Below, in pieces: positions 8,418 to 15,848 of a stretch of DNA of 64,000 nt. Both the position numbers and the translations under genes were made by a program. The stretch is from assembly GCF_017573505.1 (NCBI RefSeq), contig NZ_JAGEOJ010000001.1, positions 558,001-622,000 of the forward strand, given 5' to 3'. Each line of letters begins with the position of its first letter. Positions within the stretch are counted from its first letter, which is position 1. The notes beneath the pieces are model-generated. The model did not search any database. It worked only from the letters and a program-made list of their open reading frames with translations, and was not told the origin of the DNA. This DNA comes from Actinomadura barringtoniae (GTDB taxonomy: Bacteria; Actinomycetota; Actinomycetes; Streptosporangiales; Streptosporangiaceae).

Positions 8418-9760
8418 TCAGCTGATCGTACGCAGGGCATCGACGGCGCGAGCGGCGCTCTGCGCGGCGCCTTCCATGGTCGTGGGCCAGTCGTTGCGGG
8501 TCCAGTCGCCGGCCAGGGCGAGGCCCTCGACGGCGGTGCGCTGGTCGGGACGGATGGTGCCGGTGCCTGGGCGTGAGGAGAAGGTGGCCTTCCGCCAGGG
8601 GACGACGTGCGCGTGTACGACTCTGGCGTCTTCCGCTAGGGGATAGATGCTGCGTAGGGACGCCATGCAGCGTTCGATGACTTCGGGTGCCCGCAACTCG
8701 ATGAGGTCGTAGGACGCGCAGGTGGTGAGGGCGTAGAGGTGGCCCGCGGAGCTTCGCTTGCCGTGCATCACGGTCCGGTCGAAGACCCAGTGGACGTCGC
8801 TCTCCAGCAGCGTCTCCCAGGGGTGCGTCGTCCCGATCGGCCGGTCGAGGTAGAGGTTGACCGACATGATCGGAATCGGGACCAGCTTCTGGGTCGCGGC
8901 GGCGATCTTCTCGGTCCCTGGAACGTGCTCCAGCAGGCCGCCGACGTCCCAGGCCGGCACCGCGACGATCACCGCGTCGGCCGGGATCAGTTCGCCGTCG
9001 GCCATCGTCACGCCCCGCACCCTGCCACCGTCCACCTCGACCCGCGCGGCCTTGGCACGCAGCCGGACGTCGACGCCCTTCTCCGCGAACACCTTCTCGG
9101 CCCCGTGAGGTAGAGGGTCCGCAGATCCACGGTCGGATAGCCGATGCTGAACGCGCGCCGTCCGTGCCGCAGGGCCTTCCTGTTGCCCGTTCGCATCACC
9201 GACGCCAGCGCGTGCGCGGACGCCAGGGGCGGCACCTCGTTCAGTACGCCCAAAGCCACCGGCCACCACAGCATCCGGCGCAGCGCCTGCGGCATCCCGA
9301 TCCGGTCGAACCACTGCTCGACCGTGATCTCGTCCAGTTCGTCTTTGGGGCGAAGCGAGGCCGCCATCATGCGCAGGTGCGGGAGAACGCTGCGCATGAC
9401 GTCGCGTACCCCGATCCCGGGGACCCGGCCGGTCCAGAGCCTGAGCTGGTCGCGAGCACGTACACCCAGGGTCGCCGTGGTCCCGTCGGCTGCCCTGATG
9501 CCGAAGGTGTCGGGGAACGCGACGAACTTCCGCGTCCCCACTGAGTCGAGGTACTTCAGGATGTAGTCGTAGGACCCGGCGATGACGTGCTGCCCGTTGT
9601 CGACCATCTCCCCGTCGGCTTCGTTCAGCGGAAACCCGAGCGTCCGCCCGCCGAGACGCCCCCTGCGTTCCAGCAACGTCACCTGATCGCCGGCCTCGGC
9701 GAGCCACACCGCCGAAGCCAACCCGGCCAGCCCGCCACCGATCACCACGACCCTGCGCAC
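8418..9760 (-). pseudogene. HpnE-like FAD-dependent oxidoreductase, frameshifted
   Basis: The N-terminal part (starting at 9760) has the Rossmann motif VVVIGGGLAGLASAVWLAE and DNGQHVIAGSY, typical of squalene-associated FAD oxidoreductases (HpnE/amine-oxidase superfamily). The C-terminal part, with LALAGDWTRNDWPTTMEGA for FAD binding, is in another frame ending at 8418. The switch falls near 9109-9112, where one added C in a CC run would restore LRTLY-PHGAEKVF; the total length is one base short of a whole number of codons. With that base it would be about 447 residues, normal for the family. No other hopanoid genes are nearby, so its substrate may be an aromatic or isoprenoid compound. It may be intact in reality if this is a base-calling error. 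Confidence 0.75.
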
Positions 9761-9849
9761 AGCCCGCCTCCCAGGAAGTTACGACTTGTAAGTTTCATTC
9801 CGTAACTTGGTGGCGGTCAAGGCCCAATCCCGCCCCCGCAGGCCTCGGG

Positions 9850-9935
9850 ACGGTCCTCGGGGTGGTCCTCGAGGCGGTCCTCGAGGCGGTCCTCGAGGCG
9901 GGCCTCGAGGCGGGCCTCGAGGCGGGCCGCGCACG
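9850..9935. repeat. 12-bp tandem repeats, CCTCGAGGC core
   Basis: About seven copies of GGTCCTCGAGGC or GGGCCTCGAGGC lie in tandem between the dioxygenase-like gene and the FAD oxidoreductase. CCTCGAGG is itself palindromic, so each unit can form a small hairpin. It may act as a transcript processing or attenuation element, or simply be an unstable repeat. Confidence 0.85.
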
Positions 9936-9950
9936 GCCTCGGCGCGGTGC

Positions 9951-10613
9951 TTAGAGGGTCTTCCAGCGGATGGTGCGCAGGCCCGCGCGAGGTGCGCGAC
10001 CGTCGGGGGGTGCGGATCCGCGTTCGAGGAGCTGCTCGGCCGGCACCCCTTCGCCCAGCAGGCGTTCCAGCACGTCCGGGTCGAACTCGACGCCGATAGG
10101 GTTGCTCGCGAACTCACCGTTCTGGATCCAGTCGACCAGCTCGGCGGGGCCACTGAAGTTGTCGACCTGCAGTTCGACCCGGTTGCCGTCCGGGTCCTCG
10201 TAGTACATGGACGTCGTCGGGCCGTGGTTGATGCACCACACGGGCGTGATGCCCGCGTCGGCGAGCCGCCGGTAGGTCGCGACCAGGTCCGGCAGGCTGT
10301 CGTAGGTGAACGCGACGTGGTCGAAGCCCCAGACCTTGCGGTGCAGCGCCCAGACTCGCCCCGGGATCCGGAACGCCTTAGGCAGGGCCACCAGCGCGAT
10401 GCGGTGATGCTCCTCGTCATAGGTCAGGAACGTCAGGCGGCGGTCGCGGTAGACGACCATCGCGTCGAGCACCGTCGCGTACCAGCGCGCCATCTCGGCG
10501 CTGCGTGGAGTCTTGAAGACGACATGGGCGAGCTTGGCCGGTGCGCCGGGCCGCGGGGACTGGTTCAGGTCCTCGGGCCGCACCAGAACGTTCGGTACTG
10601 ATCGTCTGGCCAT
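9951..10613 (-). CDS. VOC-superfamily extradiol-dioxygenase-like protein
   Basis: A 220-residue glyoxalase/bleomycin/dioxygenase-fold protein. The three metal ligands expected in a type I extradiol dioxygenase are placed correctly: H30 (LAHVVF), H99 (GFDHVAF) and E147 (RVELQVDNF). DPDGNRVEL is the standard last strand of this fold. Family members cleave catechols or related rings with Fe(II). Immediately downstream of a fumarylacetoacetate-hydrolase-family gene, a role in ring cleavage followed by C-C hydrolysis is likely. The ATG lies 77 bp after that gene. Substrate unknown. Confidence 0.8.
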   Translation of the reverse strand: MARRSVPNVLVRPEDLNQSPRPGAPAKLAHVVFKTPRSAEMARWYATVLDAMVVYRDRRLTFLTYDEEHHRIALVALPKAFRIPGRVWALHRKVWGFDHVAFTYDSLPDLVATYRRLADAGITPVWCINHGPTTSMYYEDPDGNRVELQVDNFSGPAELVDWIQNGEFASNPIGVEFDPDVLERLLGEGVPAEQLLERGSAPPDGRAPRAGLRTIRWKTL

Positions 10614-10690
10614 GGATGGATCCCCTTTTCTTAAGAGCCGTGCAGATTCTCAAGAGCCGTGCAGACCGGCGCCGACGATCGTTTCCCGAG

Positions 10691-11647
10691 TCACGTCGCC
10701 GCTACCCGATTGCGCAGCGTGCCGAGCCGCCCCAGCGACAGCTCGACCAGATCGCCCGGCTGCAGGAACGTCTTGAGCTCCAGCCCGGACCCCCACGTAC
10801 AGCAGCCGGTGCCGATCAGCTCGCCCTGGACGAGCGTCTCCCCGCGCGAGGCCTCCACGAGCATCTGCTCGACCGAGTACCGCATGTCCGAGGTGGTGCA
10901 GGTCGCGCGCCGCCGCCCGTTCACCCGGACCTCTCCGTTCAGCGCCCGCGGGTCGGGGACCTCGTCCCGCGTCGCCAGCCACGGACCGATCACGTTCCCG
11001 GTGTCGAAGTCCTTGCCCTTGGCCGGTCCCATCCGCGACAGCAGCTCGCCGGTCAGAACGTCGCGCGCCGACACGTCGTTCAGCAGCGTGTAGCCGAACA
11101 CGTGATCCAGGGCCGTCGCCGCGTCCAGGTCCCGGCCCGGCCGCCCGATGACGACGGCGAGCTCCAGCTCGTAGTCGAGCTGCTCGGTGTACGAGGGCCG
11201 TACGATCTCGGCGTCCGGCCCGATCACGGACGCGTGGTTGCCCTTGTAATAAAGAGGCCGCCGATACCAGGCCCGTGGCGGCCTCGCGATCCCCAGCCTG
11301 TCCGCCAGATCGGCGGCGACCCGCCCCGCCCGCAGCTCGATCGCGGCACGGACGGCGTTCCGGATGTGCCCCTCGTACACGCTGAAGTTGCGCACCTTCA
11401 CCGGCCGGAACGGCGGCAGAAGCCGCAGCCCCTCAAGTGGCACCACCAGCTCTTCGGGCGCCCGGGTGAGCAGCTCGGAGGCCGCGTCCAGGGCCGCCTG
11501 CCCAGCCCGGATGAATTCCGCCGCCGGATCCCCCGGCGCCCCGACCCCCAATTCCTCGATCATGGAGGTCAGATCGACGACACGATCACCATCAAGGCGC
11601 GCGCCCAGCCGCACCCCGTCTTCCGTCTCGTACCGGCACAGGAACAT
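10691..11647 (-). CDS. Fumarylacetoacetate hydrolase family protein
   Basis: A 318-residue FAH-fold enzyme. It shows YKGNHASVIG, the YELELAVVIGR strand carrying metal-binding acidic residues, GYTLLNDVSARD, and KGKDFDTGNVIGPWL near the C-terminal half, all hallmark segments of the family (hydrolases, hydratase/decarboxylases of meta-cleavage pathways). It starts 3 bp after the preceding membrane-protein gene ends, so is certainly co-transcribed. Acting after the extradiol enzyme it would hydrolyse or decarboxylate the ring-opened product. Precise reaction not determinable from sequence. Confidence 0.88.
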   Translation of the reverse strand: MFLCRYETEDGVRLGARLDGDRVVDLTSMIEELGVGAPGDPAAEFIRAGQAALDAASELLTRAPEELVVPLEGLRLLPPFRPVKVRNFSVYEGHIRNAVRAAIELRAGRVAADLADRLGIARPPRAWYRRPLYYKGNHASVIGPDAEIVRPSYTEQLDYELELAVVIGRPGRDLDAATALDHVFGYTLLNDVSARDVLTGELLSRMGPAKGKDFDTGNVIGPWLATRDEVPDPRALNGEVRVNGRRRATCTTSDMRYSVEQMLVEASRGETLVQGELIGTGCCTWGSGLELKTFLQPGDLVELSLGRLGTLRNRVAAT

Positions 11648-11650
11648 GGC

Positions 11651-12046
11651 TCACCCCGCCTCATCGCGAACGCGAGCCAGCGCCCGGACCTGGTGGATCG
11701 CCCCCAGGCCCAGCACCAGATCACCCACGACGGTGGCCACGTTGCGCTTCCCGCTCCGGTCTCCGCTCGCCACGGCCGCCGCACGCGTGGCCGCCAGCAG
11801 CAACGCGCTGGCCCCGGCGGACACCAGGAATGCCTCCTCCGGCCGCCCGCGCAACGCCCTGATCATGCCGATTCCGAGCCCGGCGTTGAACGCCCCGATC
11901 TCACGCTGATACCAGCGATCCTCGCGCCACCCGAAGTACCCGGCCATTCCCCCCGGAGCCACCAGGTGCCCGAAGAACGCGACGCCCGCCATGGCCAGCG
12001 TCCCGCCCGCCAACACCCGCTGTTCCGCAGTGATCTTCTCCTTCAT
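11651..12046 (-). CDS. Small membrane protein, paralogue of the gene before it
   Basis: A 131-residue protein with about three or four hydrophobic segments. It shares with its upstream neighbour the pattern WY-x-REIG-x-x-NAG near residue 45 and a LGLGAIH-type last helix, so the two arose by duplication. I do not recognise a named enzyme; actinobacterial proteins of this type are listed as uncharacterised. It overlaps the upstream gene by 4 bp (ATGA) and is 3 bp from the FAH gene. A subunit of a small membrane complex or transporter is possible. Confidence 0.75.
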   Translation of the reverse strand: MKEKITAEQRVLAGGTLAMAGVAFFGHLVAPGGMAGYFGWREDRWYQREIGAFNAGLGIGMIRALRGRPEEAFLVSAGASALLLAATRAAAVASGDRSGKRNVATVVGDLVLGLGAIHQVRALARVRDEAG

Positions 12047-12426
12047 TCATCCACCCCCGGCTCCGGCAGAAGGCTCACCGCAACCGCCCCAGCCCCCAGC
12101 GCCACGTCGCCCGCCATGACAAGGAAGCTCAACGCCCCACGCCGCTCACCCCGAAGCGTGGCGACGGCCCGCACCCCCGCCATGAGCAGGGCGCTCATGC
12201 CGGTTGAACGCAGGAACGTGATGTCGCGCTCGCCCTTGTACAAGCGCAACGACCCGTACAAGAACCCGGCGTTGACCGTCCCGATCTCGCGCCGATACCA
12301 GGGGTCGGCGACCAGCCCCAACCGCTCCTCGAGCGAGCGGCCGACCAGAAAGTGAGCCGCCAGCGCACCCCCGGAGAACACCGCCCCCACCAGAGCACCG
12401 GCCTTCTCCTGACCACGTGTGATCAT
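12043..12426 (-). CDS. Small membrane protein, first gene of the TetR operon
   Basis: A 127-residue protein with hydrophobic stretches near residues 10-30, 70-90 and 100-120. It contains WYRREIGTVNAGFLYG, matching the pattern in the next gene. It is the first gene after the inverted-repeat operator at 12440-12462, only 14 bp away. No catalytic motif is seen. The tight coupling to enzymes of apparent aromatic catabolism suggests a membrane-associated accessory role. Confidence 0.75.
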   Translation of the reverse strand: MITRGQEKAGALVGAVFSGGALAAHFLVGRSLEERLGLVADPWYRREIGTVNAGFLYGSLRLYKGERDITFLRSTGMSALLMAGVRAVATLRGERRGALSFLVMAGDVALGAGAVAVSLLPEPGVDE

Positions 12427-12439
12427 GAAGCCTCCATCC

Positions 12440-12462
12440 GATTGACTGATTATCAGTCAATC
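12440..12462. promoter_or_regulatory. Inverted-repeat operator, probably for TetR
   Basis: Perfect 10-bp arms, GATTGACTGA and TCAGTCAATC, are separated by TTA. The TTGACTGAT-type half-site is a common TetR-family form. It sits just upstream of the first gene of a minus-strand operon whose last gene encodes a TetR protein. Confidence 0.8.
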
Positions 12463-12672
12463 CCAGAACCGTAGACATGCATTGGACGATCCGTCAAGAA
12501 CAACGCCGCGCCCGCCGCCCTGCGCAGAGCTCACAAACCTGGGCTGGCGGGGCGAGCGGGCAGGTGACCGTGATCGGTCAGCGGTGCAACCGGGTCGGGC
12601 CGGCGGGCCGTCCGAGAGATATGAGACGGGGGTACAAGCTGGAGGCGGCGGGGGGTTCTTGCCGGCGCAGCC

Positions 12673-13083
12673 GTGGCGGGGACGTGGGCGGGGGTCGACC
12701 TCGCCGACGAGGTCGAACTGGAGCGGAACGGTGTGGTCGCTCCGGCCAAGGTCGTCAGTGTCGGGTGGGAGCGGAAGGACCTGCGGGTCAGGGTCGAGTT
12801 CAGCACTCGGGATGGGAAGGCCGCGCGCTCGGTGCTCGACACGAACGAGATGGGCGGCGACGATCACGTTCCGCATGCGGGAGATGTGATCGACATCCGG
12901 TACGACCCCGGTGACCCGGGTGGGAGCGTCACCAAGGCAACGCGCGGCTTGTCGTCATGCCTCAGGACATTCTCGACTGGCCCGATGAAGAAGCGGACGA
13001 GACGGGACGCCGGCGTTAGGGGCTGCTGCTACGGCGCGCCATTCGTTGAGGAGGTCATCGGAGGGTGCGGAGGCGGGAGGTGA
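12673..13083 (+). CDS. DUF3592-like small protein, possibly truncated
   Basis: From the GTG the protein reads VELERNGVVAPAKVVSVGW, later VEFSTRDGK and AGDVIDIRYDPGDPGG. This is the pattern of DUF3592 domains (a beta-rich domain ending in a GD-x-V-x-V-x-YDP motif). Normal members also have flanking membrane helices, which are absent here. After about residue 90 the sequence becomes Cys/Gly/Arg-rich and unconvincing, and it runs 29 bp into the 3' end of the opposite-strand gene. It may be a decayed fragment. The start is uncertain because no clear ribosome site is present. Confidence 0.4.
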   Translation: MAGTWAGVDLADEVELERNGVVAPAKVVSVGWERKDLRVRVEFSTRDGKAARSVLDTNEMGGDDHVPHAGDVIDIRYDPGDPGGSVTKATRGLSSCLRTFSTGPMKKRTRRDAGVRGCCYGAPFVEEVIGGCGGGR

Positions 13084-13681
13084 GCTTTCCGCCGTAGGCG
13101 GCGGCCAGCGGGGCGAAGAACCAGAGGACGAAGACCTGCGTGAAGATCCAGGCCAGGGCCGCGCTGAGGAGGAACCAGAGGCAGACGGTCCAGGAGGCGT
13201 CGGCGTGGCGGCGGGTGATCGCCGGGTCGTCGGTGACCAGGCCGGCGCTGACCGCTATCTGCTTGAGGATCGCCTCGCAGAACGACATGGCCGCCATGGT
13301 GCCGGCGAAGAGGGTCTGCGCCATCGGGTTGTGGATCGAGGCGCCGATGACCGCGGTCGGGAAGGGCAGGAACGCGATCGTCAGCAGGAACGGCGCATGC
13401 CACGACGCGAACGCCTGTGAGAGGTGATCGACGCGGTCCATCAGCTGGTGATGGCGGCGCCAGGCGGACCAGACGAGGATGAACGCCAGCGCGAACGCCA
13501 GGTAGGAGCCCTGCTGGTCGACCAGGAAGTCCCACAGGGTGCGCCCGGACTCCAGGTCTTTCTCGGTTGGGCGTTCCAGCTCGACGGCGAGGAGGGTCAT
13601 GGCGATCGCGACGACCGCGTCGGTGAAGAACGCCAGTCTCTCGGGCGAAAGCCCGGGTTCCGGCGCTACGTCCTTGCTCAA
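13055..13681 (-). CDS. TMEM175-family potassium channel-like protein
   Basis: A 208-residue membrane protein with six predicted helices in one repeat, the size of bacterial TMEM175 channels. The signature R-x-x-x-F-S-D is present as RLAFFTDAVVAIAMTLLAVEL, with Thr replacing Ser in the FSD motif. A WSAWRRHHQLMDRV loop after the second helix pair also fits the family (older name DUF1211). Bacterial members form tetrameric K+-permeable channels. It is transcribed alone, convergent with the DUF3592-like gene. Confidence 0.85.
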   Translation of the reverse strand: MSKDVAPEPGLSPERLAFFTDAVVAIAMTLLAVELERPTEKDLESGRTLWDFLVDQQGSYLAFALAFILVWSAWRRHHQLMDRVDHLSQAFASWHAPFLLTIAFLPFPTAVIGASIHNPMAQTLFAGTMAAMSFCEAILKQIAVSAGLVTDDPAITRRHADASWTVCLWFLLSAALAWIFTQVFVLWFFAPLAAAYGGKLTSRLRTLR

Positions 13682-13857
13682 ACCAGCTCCCCGGGTCTCG
13701 GATCTTCAGGTGATCTTAGGGAGTCCCGGCGGTTTGAAACTGACATTGCGTCAGGTTTTACGGTCGGAGCACGCTGGGAAAGGTGTGGCGGCTGCGGCGA
13801 CGTGCTCGGAAATTGGGCTGGCGGGATACGGAGACCGCGGGTCAAGCTGATCCGGAC

Positions 13858-13931
13858 GGGACCGTAGCTCAGCCGGTGAGAGCGCCTGTCTTATATGCAG
13901 GCGGTCGTGGGTTCAAGTCCCACCGGTCCCA
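13858..13931 (+). tRNA. tRNA-Ile, anticodon UAU
   Basis: A complete 74-nt cloverleaf can be drawn. The acceptor GGGACCG pairs fully with CGGTCCC. The D stem is GCTC/GAGC, the anticodon stem CCTGT/GCAGG with loop CTTATAT, and the T stem GTGGG/CCCAC with loop TTCAAGT. The discriminator is A. The anticodon at loop positions 3-5 is TAT, which would read AUA as Ile. Most bacteria read AUA with a lysidine-modified CAU tRNA, so this gene is notable. Confidence 0.9.
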
Positions 13932-13936
13932 CTGGG

Positions 13937-14173
13937 TCAGTCGGCCTCGAAAGCTTTCGCCACGGTCTCCCGGACTCGGCGGCGAAGCTTCTTGTGCAGG
14001 AGCGGGTCCATGCCTTCGGCTTGGAAGACGGCATCTGTGAACGAGTCGATATCTGCCGGCGGGGATGCGCAAAGCCTTGCCTGGTCTTCGGGTGGTAGGC
14101 AGAAGCCGAGGTCTATGCACAGGTCACGCAGCAAGTAGGCGACGTCGTCATAGGACAACTTGGAGAGCGTCAT
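13937..14173 (-). CDS. Small conserved hypothetical protein
   Basis: A 78-residue soluble acidic protein beginning TLSKLSYDDVAYLLRDLC and containing CLPPEDQARL and a basic KKLRRRVRE stretch. It looks like a compact helical protein; I do not recognise a named family, though similar short proteins occur in actinomycetes. It faces the tRNA gene, ending 6 bp from its 3' end. No membrane or export signals. Confidence 0.6.
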   Translation of the reverse strand: MTLSKLSYDDVAYLLRDLCIDLGFCLPPEDQARLCASPPADIDSFTDAVFQAEGMDPLLHKKLRRRVRETVAKAFEAD

Positions 14174-14468
14174 GAGGCCCAGGGTGGGTCAGTCTTGGCG
14201 GTTGGGCGAATCCTTTTTCGCTAGCGGAACTGCTCTAACCAGGGGGCTTTCGGGGGCTCTTGAGGGTGGGTGTGGCCAGCGGGGGCGGTGCGGAGAGTGA
14301 CGGGGCGTTCAGAGGCGGGGGGTAGGGTGGCGGCGGCCGGTGGGGCTTGGGGACTGCCGGTAGATTGCAGGATGGCCACCTTTGCGTGTTTCTCACGCTG
14401 CCCTTAGGTCGGGGCTGGAAGGGTGGTCACTTTCGTGGTGTCGTCGAACCCGGAGCGAGTGAGGAAAC
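14174..14468. other. Intergenic, divergent promoter region
   Basis: G-rich sequence between two divergent genes. Apart from a small GCGTG-TTTCT-CACGC hairpin near 14385 and the GAGG just before the next start, I see no defined element. Confidence 0.3.
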
Positions 14469-15632
14469 ATGGCCGAGGATGACAAGCCCCGGGGCGAGCC
14501 GGCGGTCAAGGCCAAGCTGCCGAACGCCAAGAACATCCGGAGTCCGGAGTTCACCCCGCATGGGATCAGCGGCGGCGGGAGCAGCCAGCGGCGGGCGCCG
14601 CGGCCTTCCGGGCTGACCGCGGCCAAGGCCAAGAAGCGCCGCCGGGCCTCGATCGCGGGCACCGTGGCGGTCGTTCTGGTGATCGTGGGCGGGACGGCGT
14701 ACCTCACCACCAGGCCCGGCAAGATCTTTGGGCCGACGCCGCAGATCAAGGTGTCGGGCAAGTTCGGCGAGGCGCCGAAGGTAACAATTCCCAAGAACCG
14801 TGCGCCCAGCAAGACGTTCAGCGTCGACGAGGCGATCAAGGGGACCGGGCCGAAGCTGGCGAACGGCGACACCGCCCTGGTGAAGTTCGCGTTCTACCAG
14901 TGGGCCCCGAAGACCGGCGGGAACGGGAAGTCCAGCACGAACAAGGAGCTCAACTCCTCGTTCAAGGCGACCGACGCGACCAAGAAGGTCCTGCCGATGA
15001 CGGTCGGCAAGACCGAACTCAAGGGCCTGGACAAGGGGCTCGTGGGGCACTCCGCGGGTAGCCGCCTCGTTCTGACGCTGCCGCCGGCCGATGGCTTCGG
15101 CGAGCAGGGCCAGCAGATGGGCCTGGGCAACAACGACTCGGTCGTTTTCGTGGTCGACGTGCTCTCCGCCTACCCGAAGGGCGCCGCGGCGAACGGGACC
15201 GACACCAAGTTCAGCGACAAGAACCTGCCCAAGGTCGACGCGCCGACCGGCGGCAACGCGCCGAAGATCACCATTCCCAAGGGCGTGGACGCGCCGGACA
15301 AGCTGCAGATCAAGACGCTGGCGCAGGGGAACGGCGCCGCGCTGGCCAAGGGCGACCAGGCCGTCGTCCAGTACGTGGGCGCGATCTGGCGGGACGGCAA
15401 GGTCTTCGACGAGAGCTGGAAGAAGGGCGCCCCGGCGGTGTTCCCGGTCGGGACCGGCGGCACGGTGCCCGGCTTCGACAAGGGCCTGACCGGCGCCAAG
15501 ATCGGCAGCCGCGTGATGCTGGTGCTGCCGCCCAAGGAGGGGTACGGCAAGACCGGCAACCCCGAGGCGGGCATCAAGGGCACCGACACGCTGGTGTTCG
15601 TGGTCGACATCCTGGGGACCGTCCCCAAGTAG
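14469..15632 (+). CDS. Membrane-anchored two-domain FKBP-type peptidyl-prolyl isomerase
   Basis: A 387-residue protein. Residues 1-57 are basic and cytoplasmic, about 58-78 form a single membrane helix, and the rest is extracytoplasmic. Two FKBP domains follow, at about 110-240 and 275-387. The second is well conserved: VVQYVGAIWRDGKVFDESW, FPVGTGGTVPGFDKGL and KIGSRVMLVLPPKEGYG. The first is more divergent and lacks parts of the active-site loop, so it may serve as a binding domain. It should catalyse proline isomerisation during folding of secreted proteins. GAGG precedes the ATG by four bases and a strong terminator follows. Confidence 0.9.
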   Translation: MAEDDKPRGEPAVKAKLPNAKNIRSPEFTPHGISGGGSSQRRAPRPSGLTAAKAKKRRRASIAGTVAVVLVIVGGTAYLTTRPGKIFGPTPQIKVSGKFGEAPKVTIPKNRAPSKTFSVDEAIKGTGPKLANGDTALVKFAFYQWAPKTGGNGKSSTNKELNSSFKATDATKKVLPMTVGKTELKGLDKGLVGHSAGSRLVLTLPPADGFGEQGQQMGLGNNDSVVFVVDVLSAYPKGAAANGTDTKFSDKNLPKVDAPTGGNAPKITIPKGVDAPDKLQIKTLAQGNGAALAKGDQAVVQYVGAIWRDGKVFDESWKKGAPAVFPVGTGGTVPGFDKGLTGAKIGSRVMLVLPPKEGYGKTGNPEAGIKGTDTLVFVVDILGTVPK

Positions 15633-15648
15633 GCGAGAACTCGCCTTG

Positions 15649-15684
15649 ACGGCGGGGCACCCTGTGGGGTGCCCCGCCGTTTTG
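15649..15684 (+). terminator. Rho-independent terminator after the FKBP gene
   Basis: Arms ACGGCGGGGCACCC and GGGTGCCCCGCCGT pair perfectly around a short TGTG loop and are followed by TTTT. Confidence 0.92.
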
Positions 15685-15848
15685 GTTGTAGGTGGTGGTT
15701 TACCCGATACGGCCGTGAGATGGGCCACGACAACCGCACGTGTGTGCCGATCGTCCTATTCATGGGACGGCTTGGGAGTGTGCAGTGATCGGCCGAAAGC
15801 ACGGAGCCCCTCGGGTATCGTCGGTAACGAAAGAATCACGGGGGGCTT

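Noticed and set aside
12477..12914. Plus-strand frames upstream of the DUF3592-like protein
   Set aside because: Arg/Gly-rich composition, no ribosome site, no domain; the DUF3592-like frame overlaps and is better supported.
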